Position numbers and translations under genes: made by a program. Source: Ignavibacteria bacterium (GTDB lineage: Bacteria; Bacteroidota; Ignavibacteria; UBA10030; SZUA-254). Taken from it: a stretch of 33,924 nucleotides of DNA. Each line of letters begins with the position of its first letter. Positions within the stretch are counted from its first letter, which is position 1. Below, piece by piece: positions 1-10,600 of this stretch. The notes below the pieces were generated by a model. It did no database searches and was not told the origin of the DNA. It worked only from the letters and a program-made list of their open reading frames with translations. The stretch covers positions 1 to 33,924 of the forward strand of contig QJVY01000097.1 in the NCBI GenBank assembly GCA_003235555.1. Reading direction: 5' to 3'.

Positions 1-624
<624 letters not shown>

Positions 625-639
625 GTCAGGGCTCCCTTC

Positions 640-3306
640 TCATTCATCATGTTTCCCGGAGGCGGCCATCTCCACCGACCGGATGCTCGGCATCAGCAGC
701 ACGCTGTTGAGAAAAACCCTGTTGAGCGAGTCCCAGAACAACCGGAAGTTCGGGTCGTCCGCGAACAGGACGACGTTGCCCGAACCGATTTTCTCGTGGA
801 CGAGGAAGGGTGTTCCCGCCAGCTTCTCCTCGTTTTCGGGCGACATCAACCCGCTGAGCCTGGGGGACTTTCGGTAGATCCCGACATTGTATCCCGACGC
901 CGAGAGTTCGAGCACGGTGTTCGACGACCGGAACACGGCGATGGTGGTGTCATAGCCGAAACCGAGGGGGTGGGAATTGTCCAGCTTCACGCTCACGATC
1001 GTGCCCGGAACTTCCTCCCTCCGGCGCTTCTGTTCGCGTTGCTCGACCGTCAGGAGTTTTTCGAGTTCCTCCTCGTCCGGTTTTTCGTCGCCGTCCCCTG
1101 CGCCCTTTTCCTTCTTCCCCTCGTCTTTCTTTTTCTTCGTCTTCAGTTTCACGCCGGTCAATCCCGACCGGTTTTCCGTCGCGTAGACGGCCCCCCCTTC
1201 GATTCCCACGAAGGTCCCGCCCGAGGAGACCCAGGTCCTCAGCCTGGCGGTGAAGTTGGAATCGAGGGCGGAGGAATATCCGCGCCCGCCGGAGTTGTCG
1301 TCCGGAAAGACGATCGCCGTGTAACCGCTGAGGTCCGACCGTGTGAGGCGTCCCGCCGTCACCGGCACGAAGTCTATCCCGTAATCGGTGTCGAACATCG
1401 ACCAGATCGAACCGAACGCCGTGGTCCCCACCGGATCGCCCGTCAGGACCGCGATCTTCGGCCGCTTCAGGAGAACGGCGCGGTTCGAGCCGAGGTTCAT
1501 CCCCTCCTCTGTGAACCCGCTCTGCGCGCCCGCGATCTCCAGGTGGAATTCGCGCGCGACCGACGTCATGATGGAATCGATCCCGGGGGGATTCGGCTTC
1601 ACGGGGATGATGATCGAGCCCCGGCCGTACGTGCGTCCGTCGAGGATGAATCCCTTCATCGCGACGTGCGCCTTGACGTCGGCACGGAGGAGCCGGACGA
1701 GGGCGCGGATCGAATTGTTGGAGGTCCAGGGCATCACGTAGGCGTACCGGGCGCCGGCGCCCGCCAGGTTTCCGGCGGGAAGTGTCGCGGCGCGGATGGG
1801 AGTGGCCCGTGCGTCCGGCACCGTCGGGGACCACCAGGTTTCGACTCCGAAGGCGACCGGGAGGCACCACGCCGAGATGTCGTAAAACGATGTATCGGTG
1901 ACGACCGGCTCGAGTTCGAGCAGGGCCATCGCGAGACGCTTCGCGGGCTGGTCCAGCCTGATGATGTACGATCCCGCGGGGAACGATTCCGGCCTGCGGG
2001 CTAGGGGGAAGTAGGTCTTCGCGTTATCCGCGGAGAAGCCCGCCTCCGCTCGCAACACGTCCATCCCCTGGGCGATCAGCAGGTCGATCATCTTCGCCGT
2101 CCGCGCGGTGTCGCTTCCGGGGGGGACAATGAAAGCGCGGACCGGGCCGGTCGCTCCCTCCGCGATCGCGTCGGTAAAAAATTTCCTGAAGTCCCTCAGG
2201 AGTCCCGGCAGGTTGGCGACGGTTGTGCGGAGCGTGGCGAGGGAGGCTGCGGTGTGGTGGTCCAGCCTCTCCCCGAGCGTGAGGATCGCCTCGTCGCGTC
2301 GGCGCACCCGCACGCCGGTCTGCCCGGCCTGCTCGTAGGTCATCCCGATCGCGCCGTGCAGTGACGGCCAGGAATCGCCGTAGCCTGGATAGAAGAGGTC
2401 GAACGATTCGCCGCTGTAATATGTCCACCCCTCACGGTCGAACGCCTCCGCGTTTCCCCGGCCGTAAATCTCCCCCCATTTGATCGTCGAAGGGGGGAAA
2501 TTCTTGTTGATGGGTGTGAAGGCGGGGAAGAAAAAATACGAGCTGTTGTGCCCCATCTCGTGGAAGTCCACGTGGACGTGCGGCATCCACTCCCGGTACG
2601 CCTTCACCCGCGCGCGGCTTTCGGTCTGGGTGAGCCACGCCCAGTCCCTGTTCAGGTCGAAGAAGTAATGGTTCGTCCGTCCGGAGGGCCAGCCCTCGTT
2701 GTGCTCTACCGCGGCCGGATCCTCGTTCGGCGAGGATCCCGCGTGCGTGATCTGGTAATTGACGTATCGTTCGTGCCCGTCGGGGTTGAGGAGGGGGTCG
2801 ACCACCACCACGAGCCTGCGAAGCATCCCCTCCGTTTCCGCATCGCGGGACGACAGGAGCGTGTACAGAACGTTCATTGCCGCCTCCGGGCTCGAGGCTT
2901 CGTTCCCGTGGACTCCGTAGGACAGCCAGACGATGCCCGGAAGGTTCTTCATGATGGAGTCGGCCCCGGCTCCGGTCGTGGAGCGCGGGTCGGCCAGGCG
3001 CCGGTTGTCGGCGCGGATCTCCCCGAGCCGGGCGATGTTCTCCGGTGAGCTCACGACCGCGAGCAGCAGCGGCCGGCCTTCGTAGGTGGCGCCGTACCTG
3101 ATGACCTTCATCCGGTCGGGGGCCGATCCCGCCAGGGCGTCGAGGTAGGACGCGACGCCCGATCCCGGCGTGAACCGGTCGCCCAGGGAGTAACCGAGGA
3201 CATCCTTCGGTGTCGGAACGTGCTGGCGGCAGAACGCTCCCGATGCGGCGGAAACGATCATCGTCATCAGGATGAGGGCGCTCAGGGGGAGGGGGTTGCG
3301 GGTCAT
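640..3306 (-). CDS. Secreted M14 family zinc carboxypeptidase with C-terminal GATase1-like region and charged insert
   Basis: 888 aa, N-terminal signal peptide, zinc-site motifs GVHGNEASSPEA and HVDFHEMGHN, C-terminal PKIAVLTGDPVGTTAFGSIWSMFDTDYGIDFVPVTAG...DLSGYTAIVFPD...WVSSGGTFVGIEGG. Confidence 0.9.
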   Translation of the reverse strand: MTRNPLPLSALILMTMIVSAASGAFCRQHVPTPKDVLGYSLGDRFTPGSGVASYLDALAGSAPDRMKVIRYGATYEGRPLLLAVVSSPENIARLGEIRADNRRLADPRSTTGAGADSIMKNLPGIVWLSYGVHGNEASSPEAAMNVLYTLLSSRDAETEGMLRRLVVVVDPLLNPDGHERYVNYQITHAGSSPNEDPAAVEHNEGWPSGRTNHYFFDLNRDWAWLTQTESRARVKAYREWMPHVHVDFHEMGHNSSYFFFPAFTPINKNFPPSTIKWGEIYGRGNAEAFDREGWTYYSGESFDLFYPGYGDSWPSLHGAIGMTYEQAGQTGVRVRRRDEAILTLGERLDHHTAASLATLRTTVANLPGLLRDFRKFFTDAIAEGATGPVRAFIVPPGSDTARTAKMIDLLIAQGMDVLRAEAGFSADNAKTYFPLARRPESFPAGSYIIRLDQPAKRLAMALLELEPVVTDTSFYDISAWCLPVAFGVETWWSPTVPDARATPIRAATLPAGNLAGAGARYAYVMPWTSNNSIRALVRLLRADVKAHVAMKGFILDGRTYGRGSIIIPVKPNPPGIDSIMTSVAREFHLEIAGAQSGFTEEGMNLGSNRAVLLKRPKIAVLTGDPVGTTAFGSIWSMFDTDYGIDFVPVTAGRLTRSDLSGYTAIVFPDDNSGGRGYSSALDSNFTARLRTWVSSGGTFVGIEGGAVYATENRSGLTGVKLKTKKKKDEGKKEKGAGDGDEKPDEEELEKLLTVEQREQKRRREEVPGTIVSVKLDNSHPLGFGYDTTIAVFRSSNTVLELSASGYNVGIYRKSPRLSGLMSPENEEKLAGTPFLVHEKIGSGNVVLFADDPNFRLFWDSLNRVFLNSVLLMPSIRSVEMAASGKHDE

Positions 3307-3347
3307 GTCGGTATCGGTATCGATGATGGGATGGTCAAACGCAGGGC

Positions 3348-3833
3348 CTAGCCCAGTTTGTAGCCGATGTTTCTGAGGAATTTCTTCCGCGTCCGGACGT
3401 CGTCCGCGTTTTCTACACCCTCCGGCGCCGATCCGTCGACGATCCCCATGATCCCCCTCCCTCCAGGAGTCTCGGCGACAATGACCTCCGTGGGGTTGGC
3501 CGTGGCGCAGTAAATCGAGCAGACCTCCGGCACGTTTTTGACCGCGTTCAGGATGTTGACCGGGAAGCCGTCCTCCATGAAAATCAGAAATGAATGGCCG
3601 CAGGCGACCTCCATCGCGTTATCGCGGGCGATCCCGACGAGGCGATCGTCGTTTCCACTGCACCTGACGAGGCAGGGCCCCGAGGCCTCGCAAAAGGCGA
3701 GCCCGAATTTCATGCCGGGAGCCGTCGTCACGATCGCTTCGTGGAGGTCTTCCACCGTTTTGATGAAATGAGACTGGCCGAGGATGAAATTCAACTCCGG
3801 CGGTTTCCTGATGGGTACCGTAATCAGTTCCAT
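3348..3833 (-). CDS. Adenosine-specific kinase family protein (DUF355-type)
   Basis: 161 aa; MELITVPIRKPPELNFILGQSHFIKTVEDLHEAIVTTAPGMKFGLAFCEASGPCLVRCSGND...NPTEVIVAETPGGRGIMGIVDG matches the adenosine-specific kinase family as recalled. Confidence 0.85.
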   Translation of the reverse strand: MELITVPIRKPPELNFILGQSHFIKTVEDLHEAIVTTAPGMKFGLAFCEASGPCLVRCSGNDDRLVGIARDNAMEVACGHSFLIFMEDGFPVNILNAVKNVPEVCSIYCATANPTEVIVAETPGGRGIMGIVDGSAPEGVENADDVRTRKKFLRNIGYKLG

Positions 3834-3879
3834 GGTGGCTTCTTGGGTCGGGAGATCGTGAATGCCGGGTCGGCGATGG

Positions 3880-3909
3880 CAATTTACGAATTTTTCGGCG
3901 CGTTGACAA
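3880..3909 (-). promoter_or_regulatory. Putative Bacteroidota-type promoter for 3348..3833
   Basis: Minus strand TTG (3909-3907) - N20 - TAAATTG (3886-3880), 46 nt before the start codon. Confidence 0.6.
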
Positions 3910-3985
3910 CGTCGGCGGGGCCGCGGTCAGGTCCTCCCGGCCCTCAAAACCGGCCGATTTCGGCCCCGGGAGCCCATATTTCCCC

Positions 3986-4016
3986 TTGCCTCTTGGCCCG
4001 CTTTTATGTATCTTTT
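3986..4016 (+). promoter_or_regulatory. Putative promoter for the cold-shock leader/operon
   Basis: TTG (3986-3988) - N20 - TATCTTTT (4009-4016); same spacing as the other promoters in the window. Confidence 0.55.
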
Positions 4017-4022
4017 ACAAGC

Positions 4023-4364
4023 AAAATCATAGTACACCGTTTTTGTCCCGGAGATCGGCGGCGGGAGACATATTTCGCCGATGGTCGATGGGGTGGCGCT
4101 GCCACGCTTTAACGTTTTAGCTGCAGATGTTATCCCCGTGCTGGTTCATCTCCATGAACGTTCCACGAGGTGTGTCATCGCATGCAGAAGCATCACTGAT
4201 TGATGATCAAACGTGCTTCGCGAGAATTGTGCAGATGGAATCTACATCCTCAGTGGAGCTGATGCGTTAAAAGCCAAAAAATCTGGCTAACCCGACACAG
4301 TTGTTCGGTAAAGCGGAGCCTCGGGTACATATTTTATCCACCAAATACATTAAGGAGATGTTCC
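4023..4364 (+). ncRNA. Structured 5' leader (or independent ncRNA) upstream of the cold-shock gene
   Basis: Long non-coding, relatively AT-richer stretch after a promoter-like element with serial inverted repeats: ATCGGCG/CGCCGAT (4054-4060/4076-4082), GTGGC/GCCAC (4093-4105), GTTCAT/ATGAAC (4144-4159), GAAGCA/TGCTTC (4187-4192/4214-4219), AGCCA/TGGCT (4272-4276/4284-4288). Confidence 0.4.
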
Positions 4365-4565
4365 ATGGAGCAGGGGACGGTTAAGTGGTTCAACGGAGCC
4401 AAGGGTTACGGCTTCATCTCGCGCGAGAACGGCGAAGACGTGTTCGTGCACTTCAAAGCCATCGTCGGCGACGGGTATAAAACACTGAACCAGGGAGACA
4501 AAGTCGAATTCGAAATCGAACAGGGTCCCAAGGGATTGCAGGCTGCAAAGGTCACCAAGATCTAA
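4365..4565 (+). CDS. Cold-shock domain protein (CspA family)
   Basis: 66 aa [33 protein letters not shown]..., RNP1 KGYGFI and RNP2 VFVHF; Shine-Dalgarno AAGGAGAT upstream. Confidence 0.96.
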   Translation: MEQGTVKWFNGAKGYGFISRENGEDVFVHFKAIVGDGYKTLNQGDKVEFEIEQGPKGLQAAKVTKI

Positions 4566-4581
4566 GGCTGCAATGTTGTAA

Positions 4582-4622
4582 AAAACCCCACCCGGGTTTC
4601 GATTCACCGGGTGGGGTTTTGT
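4582..4622 (+). terminator. Rho-independent terminator after first csp gene
   Basis: AAAACCCCACCCGG (4582-4595) pairs with CCGGGTGGGGTTTT (4607-4620), followed by T residues. Confidence 0.85.
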
Positions 4623-4666
4623 TTCACACAAGCGCACAAGAGAAGAGAGAAGGAGGTTCATGGAAA

Positions 4667-4870
4667 ATGCTGCAAGGCATAGTGAAGTTCTATAACGTGG
4701 CAAAAGGATTCGGTTTCATCACTGATGAAAATGGAGAGGAAATTTTCTTTCATAAAAGCAACGTGAAAAACACCGGTTTTCGCGATACGCTCCTCCAGGG
4801 AGACAACGTGAAATTCGACCTGAAGCAGGAACAGAAGGGGAAGCGCGCGTACAACATCGTCCGCGTGTGA
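4667..4870 (+). CDS. Cold-shock domain protein (divergent second paralog)
   Basis: ATG at 4667 preceded by AGGAGG (4651-4656); MLQGIVKFYNVAKGFGFITDENGEEIFFHKSNV... . ORF-track start 4619 lies inside the preceding terminator, so 4667 is preferred. Confidence 0.93.
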   Translation: MLQGIVKFYNVAKGFGFITDENGEEIFFHKSNVKNTGFRDTLLQGDNVKFDLKQEQKGKRAYNIVRV

Positions 4871-4891
4871 CAGGCCGGTTGTCGCAGTTTG

Positions 4892-4928
4892 CCCGTTCCG
4901 CGGAGAAACGCGGAACGGGTTTTTTTTT
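4892..4928 (+). terminator. Rho-independent terminator after second csp gene
   Basis: CCCGTTCCGCG (4892-4902) GAGAAA CGCGGAACGGG (4909-4919) followed by nine T. Confidence 0.93.
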
Positions 4929-4955
4929 GCCCGGCACGCTTTCCGCGGGGCGGAT

Positions 4956-7499
4956 TTACATGAGGTTCTGGGGGTCCGTGTCGATGGTCATGCGGACCCG
5001 CCCGCCGGAGGGGCGACGAAGCCGGCGGAGCGTATCCTCGAGGACCGAACCGGAACGGTCGTGGTCCTTCGGCATCTTCAAGATGACATGCCACCGGAAA
5101 CGATCGCGGATCCTCGCGATGACCGCCGGGGCGGGCCCCAGCACGGGTGTCTCCGGAAGGAATTTTCGCAGGTCGCGGTAGCAGGACCGGGCGGCGTCTC
5201 CCACCTCCCCCTCCTTCTCCCCGCTGAACTCGATGAGGGTGATCCGGCTGAAAGGGGGGTAAAAGAGTTCCTTCCTGTACCGCATCTCGTCGTCGAAGAA
5301 TCTCCTGTAGTCGTGGGCAGCCACGTCCCTGATGGTGGCGTGCCCCGCCTGCGAGGTCTGGATGACGACCTCCCCTTCCACCCGGCGACGGCCGGCGCGC
5401 CCGGACACCTGCGTCAGCAATTGGAACGTCCTTTCTGCGGCGCGGAAGTCGGGGAGCAGCAATTGCGTGTCCGCGGAAACGACCCCCACCAGCGTCACCC
5501 GCGGGATGTCGAGCCCCTTGGCGATCATCTGCGTGCCCACGAGGATGTCGATCTCGCCGGCCGAGAACCGGTTGAGGATCTCCGCGTGGGATCCCTTTCG
5601 TGTCGTGGTGTCGAGGTCCATCCGGTCGATGGCCGCAGTCGGGAAGGCGGTCCCCAGCTCCTCTTCGACTTTTTGCGTCCCCAGTCCGCGGTAGGCGAAA
5701 TCGGCCGATCCGCACTCGCCGCAAAAGAGGGGGAGAACTTCCGCATGGCCGCAGTAGTGACACCGGAGGTGTGTCTGCGCGCGGTGGTACGTGAGGGAGA
5801 TCTGGCAGCGGGGGCACATCCTGACAGCGGCGCATCCGGCGCATTCCATGTATGCCGAGAATCCGCGGCGGTTCTGCAGGATCAACACGCCTTCCTTTTT
5901 TGAGAGCCGGTCGGCGATGCGGTCGCGGAGCAGGTCCGAGATGGACCCGGGGTCGAATTTCATGCGTGAAAGCCTCGCGCGGTCCCTGTCTGTTTTGAAG
6001 TGCTCCCTCCTCGAGGCCCTGAAGAGTTCGAACTTCGCGTCGCGTTCCGCCTTCGTGTCCACGATGCGAATGAGGGGCAGCTTCGCCCCGTCCGCCCTCA
6101 CGGGCAGTTCGAGCAGCTGGTATTTCCCGCGGAGGGCGTTCGCAAACGATTCCACCGAGGGGGTCGCCGAACCGAGGACGACGACGGCGCCGGCGAGGTT
6201 CGCTCGCACGACGGCGGCGTCCCGGGCGTTGTAGCGGGGGGACTGGTCGTACTGTTTGTACGACGCCTCGTGTTCCTCGTCCACGACGATCAGGCCGAGC
6301 CGGGGGAGGGGGGCGAAGACGGCGGACCGGGGGCCGATCACGATGGTATATCGTCCCTCCCTGGAGAGCCGCCACGCGTCGAAGCGCTCACCCCTCGACA
6401 TCCTGCTGTGGAACATCACCACCCGGTCCCCGAAGTGCCTCCGGAACCGCCCGACTGTCTGGGGAGTCAGGGCGATCTCGGGCACCAGGACCAGCGCCGT
6501 CCGGCCGGCTTCGAGAACCTTCGCGATGGCCTCTATATAGACCTGCGTCTTTCCGCTCCCGGTGACGCCCCAGAGGAGGAACGCGCCGTAACTTCCCGAT
6601 GTCACGGACGCCAGGATCCGTCCGAGGGCCCGCGACTGGTCCCCGTTGAGCGTGATCTCACGGTGTTCCTCGCGGTGTTCGTGCTGGGAGGAGCCGTCGC
6701 GGAGCACCTCCCTTGCCCCGATCTCGATGACCTTTTTCACCGCAAGGGCGCGGAGGGCTCCCATCGGCACCCCGTGGTCCCGGCGGAGCGATTCCACGGT
6801 GATGACCCCGGGATGCATGGCGCCGAGCAGCTTCACGACCTCGCGCTGCCTGGAGAGCCGTGCGTTCGTTTCGGTGGCCTTCAGCCACTCCGCGCGGCTC
6901 CTCCTCCCGGCCTCGTCCAGGGTGATGACCGCTTCGGTTTTCGCAGTGCTCCTCGCGTACGGGGATTGTTCGGTCACGGAAACGTAACCTTTCCTCCGGA
7001 GTTCGGCCAGCGGGGAATGGACAGAGGCCGGGGCCACGAGTTTCCCGAGCGTCGAGATCGCGGCTTTCCCGGTCTTCCGGAGATGGCGGAGAATGTCCCG
7101 CTGGAGGGGCGCCGACGAGAGCCCGTCGATCATCCCGTCGGTGATTTCGACGGCGGCCCGGACGGTACTTTTCCCGACGCCCGTCGATCCCGTGACGAGC
7201 ATCGTGCGCAGGACTTCACCGATCGGGGCCAGGTAGTACGACGAGATCCAGCGGGCGAGTTTCATCAACTCCTCACCGACCAGCGGTTCGTCGTCGATCA
7301 CATCAATGATATCCCGGAGTCCGCTGACGGTCGTCGATTCGGGGACTCCGACGATGATACCCGCCACGTGCTTGCGGCCGAACGGGGCGAGCGCGCGGAC
7401 ACCGGGTCGGGCCATGTGGGCCAGATTCGCCGGCACGGTATAGGTGAAAACGCGGTCGAGATTACCGGGAACGGCCAGGTCGATGAGGGTTTTCTGCAT
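4956..7499 (-). CDS. priA: Primosomal protein N' (replication restart helicase PriA)
   Basis: Start MQKTLIDLAVPGNLDRVFTYTVP at 7499; LLWGVTGSGKTQVYIEAI, DEEH box, zinc-binding CAGC..CPRC..CHYC..CGEC, QMIAKGLDIPRVTLVGVVSADTQLLLPDFRAAERTFQLLTQVSGRAGR. ORF-track extension to 7571 crosses a terminator. Confidence 0.96.
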   Translation of the reverse strand: MQKTLIDLAVPGNLDRVFTYTVPANLAHMARPGVRALAPFGRKHVAGIIVGVPESTTVSGLRDIIDVIDDEPLVGEELMKLARWISSYYLAPIGEVLRTMLVTGSTGVGKSTVRAAVEITDGMIDGLSSAPLQRDILRHLRKTGKAAISTLGKLVAPASVHSPLAELRRKGYVSVTEQSPYARSTAKTEAVITLDEAGRRSRAEWLKATETNARLSRQREVVKLLGAMHPGVITVESLRRDHGVPMGALRALAVKKVIEIGAREVLRDGSSQHEHREEHREITLNGDQSRALGRILASVTSGSYGAFLLWGVTGSGKTQVYIEAIAKVLEAGRTALVLVPEIALTPQTVGRFRRHFGDRVVMFHSRMSRGERFDAWRLSREGRYTIVIGPRSAVFAPLPRLGLIVVDEEHEASYKQYDQSPRYNARDAAVVRANLAGAVVVLGSATPSVESFANALRGKYQLLELPVRADGAKLPLIRIVDTKAERDAKFELFRASRREHFKTDRDRARLSRMKFDPGSISDLLRDRIADRLSKKEGVLILQNRRGFSAYMECAGCAAVRMCPRCQISLTYHRAQTHLRCHYCGHAEVLPLFCGECGSADFAYRGLGTQKVEEELGTAFPTAAIDRMDLDTTTRKGSHAEILNRFSAGEIDILVGTQMIAKGLDIPRVTLVGVVSADTQLLLPDFRAAERTFQLLTQVSGRAGRRRVEGEVVIQTSQAGHATIRDVAAHDYRRFFDDEMRYRKELFYPPFSRITLIEFSGEKEGEVGDAARSCYRDLRKFLPETPVLGPAPAVIARIRDRFRWHVILKMPKDHDRSGSVLEDTLRRLRRPSGGRVRMTIDTDPQNLM

Positions 7500-7520
7500 G
7501 GACAGTCGGTGGAGAGTGAA

Positions 7521-7551
7521 AAAATGTCGCGAAAAGCGGCCGGAGAAGCAA
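7521..7551 (-). promoter_or_regulatory. Possible promoter for priA (imperfect -7)
   Basis: Minus strand TTTG (TTG 7551-7549) - N20 - GACATTTT (7528-7521); first base of -7 deviates from TAnnTTTG. Confidence 0.35.
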
Positions 7552-7586
7552 ATAAAAAAACCGCCGGCCACACCAGCGGCCGGCGG
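7552..7586 (-). terminator. Rho-independent terminator downstream of 7617..10922
   Basis: Minus strand CCGCCGGCC...GGCCGGCGG stem (7586-7578/7569-7561) followed by TTTTTTTATT. Confidence 0.85.
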
Positions 7587-7616
7587 TCGTGTCGATAACC
7601 CGGTACAACGCCCCGG

Positions 7617-10600
7617 TCAACGGACCAGGAGGAGTTTCCTCGAGGCGCGGTACTTTTCCACTCCGCCGTCGTGTACCGAGAGGAGGGCGTGGTAAACGCC
7701 GCCCGGCAGCTCGCGGCCGTCCGATGTGGCTTCCCAGGTCCGGCGGTAGCTCCCCGCGGGGAGGGATTCACGCACGATAGTCCCGACCTTCTGCCCGATC
7801 GTGTTGAAAATCTCCAGCCTGACGTCCCCCCCTTCGGGAAGGCGGAAGCCTATGACGGTCGAGGGGTTGAAGGGGTTCGGATAATTCTGGTCGAGCGCGT
7901 ACTCGGTCGGGACGGACGACGCCGGCCGGCTTCCGGGCCCGGCGGAGAGTGAAACGGGCGCCCTGTCGAGCACGATCGAACCACCATCCGGCGCATTCCG
8001 GATGACGCGGTCAGCGGCGAGTCTCAGCCCCGTCCCCCCGGGAGAGTTCCACGAAACGCGCACAGGGTAGAGGAGGCCCTGCGTTTCGATCCGGGCCATC
8101 GCGTCCGCGGAGAGCACCTCAAGGGACCGCTGCGTGCCGAACCGGACGTCGAATGCGCCCGGCGGCGGGACCGGCGGCAGCTCGTATGCCGGGAGCAGCG
8201 CGTCGGCCGCGGGGTCTTCGTTCAGATAGAGAAAAGCCCTCCTTCCGGAGGCGTCCGTGATCGTCAGCGTCCCCGATCCCTCGGGCGGACCCTCCGCGGC
8301 GGGGGACACCGCCGCCGCTTCCGCGGGGACCTTCGCCGTAAAGACGGAGAGGATCATTCCCCCGGGAGAGGCCGCCTTCACCCAGTACCCCTTCCCCGCT
8401 TCCAGCGTCGGCGAAGCCACATACCCGGCGTCGTATTCGTAGAACGGCGTCGCGATGATCCCGCCGGGGGTCGAGGAGACCTCAGCGGCGGGGATGTCCT
8501 CGCCGAGTGTGCCGATGAGGTTCCAGCCGGCGGCGAGGCCGATCGTGTCGATCAGAATGGTGTACCCGTTGTAATCGAAGACGGACGCCGAGTCGAATTT
8601 GAGCCAGTACCCCGCCCCGTTTCTCAGTGTGTCCTCTGCGACGTAACCGGCGTCATAGGCGTAGGCCTGTGTGGTCGCGCCGGGGAAGAGGGTCCCGGTA
8701 CTCCCGTCGTCGACGAGGACCGGAAGGGAGACGATGTTCCAGCCGTTCGAGGTGTTCTGCTGCACCTCGACCGGTTCGTGGGAATCCCCGATGTAGATGT
8801 CATCCAGGTACCAGCCGTCGAGCTGGACGTCGGGGTTCGACACCAGCCGGAAACGCACGTTCACGGTGTCGTGCGCGTACGGCGCGAGGTCGAACGTCTC
8901 GGTCTCCCAGTCCCCCGGGTCGGCGGATGAGTCCTCCCACTGCGTGTGGCCGACGATGTTGTACACCTTGAGCGTGTGGAATGTCTGCCTGTTGTCGTTG
9001 CTGATTTCGACGTACGCGATGTCTCCGAATGCGACCAGCGCGATGTGGGAGAACCGGAGCAGCGGCGTGGAGGTCAGGATGACCCGGGGGAAGGTGATCG
9101 CGACGGTGGCGCCGGGGTAGTAGGGCCCGACGCGGCTATCGGTGAGGGAGTGCGTCCCGTGGGCGGCGATCGCCGACGTCGTGTCCCACGCACCGATGGT
9201 CTGGTAGGTGATGCTCGCCGAGTCGAACGTTTCGGTGAACTCCGTGAACAGCCCGCCGAACCCCGAGGCGGTGACGGACATGGTGCTCTGGTGCACGGGC
9301 GTCTCGTTGTCGCGGACACGGATGGAGTATGAGTGGAAACCGAGGCCGGTGTCGTCGTACATCCTCGCCTGGCCGGTGTCCGCCGGACCCTGCGCGATGC
9401 TGTCGTAGAGCATGCCGTCGCGGTAGACCAGCACGTACGCCAGGTCGTTGAGCGGCGTGTTGTCCAGCTGGCGGGAGGGGTTGATCCAGGTCAGCCGGTT
9501 CGCCCCGATGACGTCGTTCACCGCGAATGACGTGGGCGGTTTCGGTTGGGCGTGACCTCCGGCGTACACCGAAGTCATGCTCACGTTGCTCGAGTCGGTG
9601 GCCGTGACGGCCCGGATGGTGTACGTGTACGAGAGGTGGTTGGTGAGTCCCGCATCGGTGTACGTCTCGACCCCGGAGTCCACCTCGGCGATGTAGGTTG
9701 ACCCCCGGAAAATGTGCAGCTTGAAATTCGTGAGGGGACCGCCCCCGCCCAGCTCCGTGGGGTCGGTCCAGTTGAGCGTCACCGACGTCGGCGTCAGGTA
9801 GTCGCTGTACGCCGAGAAGGGGTTCGGGGGGTTGGGGGAGTTCGTGTTCAGCTCCACGACGTACATCCCCTGCCCCATGTCGCCGATGATGATTTTTCCC
9901 GAGGGAAAGAACGGGTAGACCGACCAGGCTCCGGTGTAACTTGCCGCCTCGCTTCCGGGGCGTGTGTCGTATCCCCCCAGCTCCACCGGTGAGGCGGGGT
10001 TTGTGATGTCCACCACGCGCATCCCGGCGGTGTAATACGACATGATCGCGAGGTCACCGAGGACGAACACATTATGGACGATGGCGGTCGGGCTGCCGGC
10101 ATATTCGGCGACCTTGACGTCCGTCGCAAGGTCCCAGATCTTCAGTGTTTTCGCCGTCGTCCCGATTTCGTCCGTGGAGAGGACGTATTTCCCGTCGTTC
10201 GTCGTGGCGAGGTTGTGCGTCCCCGACCCGGTGTAGTTGATCGTGTGGATCAGCGAGGGCGCCGTCTTCGTGGTGGCGTCGATGATCTTGATTCCCTGGT
10301 TGTAGATGCCTGCCCCGTAGATGGTGTCGTTCCGGACGAAACAATCGTGGATGTATACCCCGGCGTATTCCCCCTTGTAGGACGGGTTCTCCGGGTCGGC
10401 GAGGTCGAAGATGAGCACCCCGCCCGGGCTCCAGTTCGCACAGCCGTTCAGGTACATGAACCCGTCCCGGATATGCAGGGAATGAGCGCGGATGGTGTTC
10501 TTACCCCCGGAGGTATGCACGTAATTCTTCACGTGGTGCACCGAATCGGGGAGGTAGGACAGGTCGATGATCTGCGTTCCGTCGCCCCCCTCGGAGACGA

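Noticed and set aside
4750-6375. 541-aa minus-strand ORF overlapping priA and the second csp gene
   Set aside because: Alternate frame of priA; runs through two terminators and the csp gene; Arg/Pro-rich.
7500-7571. 24-codon N-terminal extension of PriA in the ORF track
   Set aside because: Lies in the terminator of the upstream gene and lacks family similarity; MQKTLIDLAVPGNLDRVF is the expected N-terminus.
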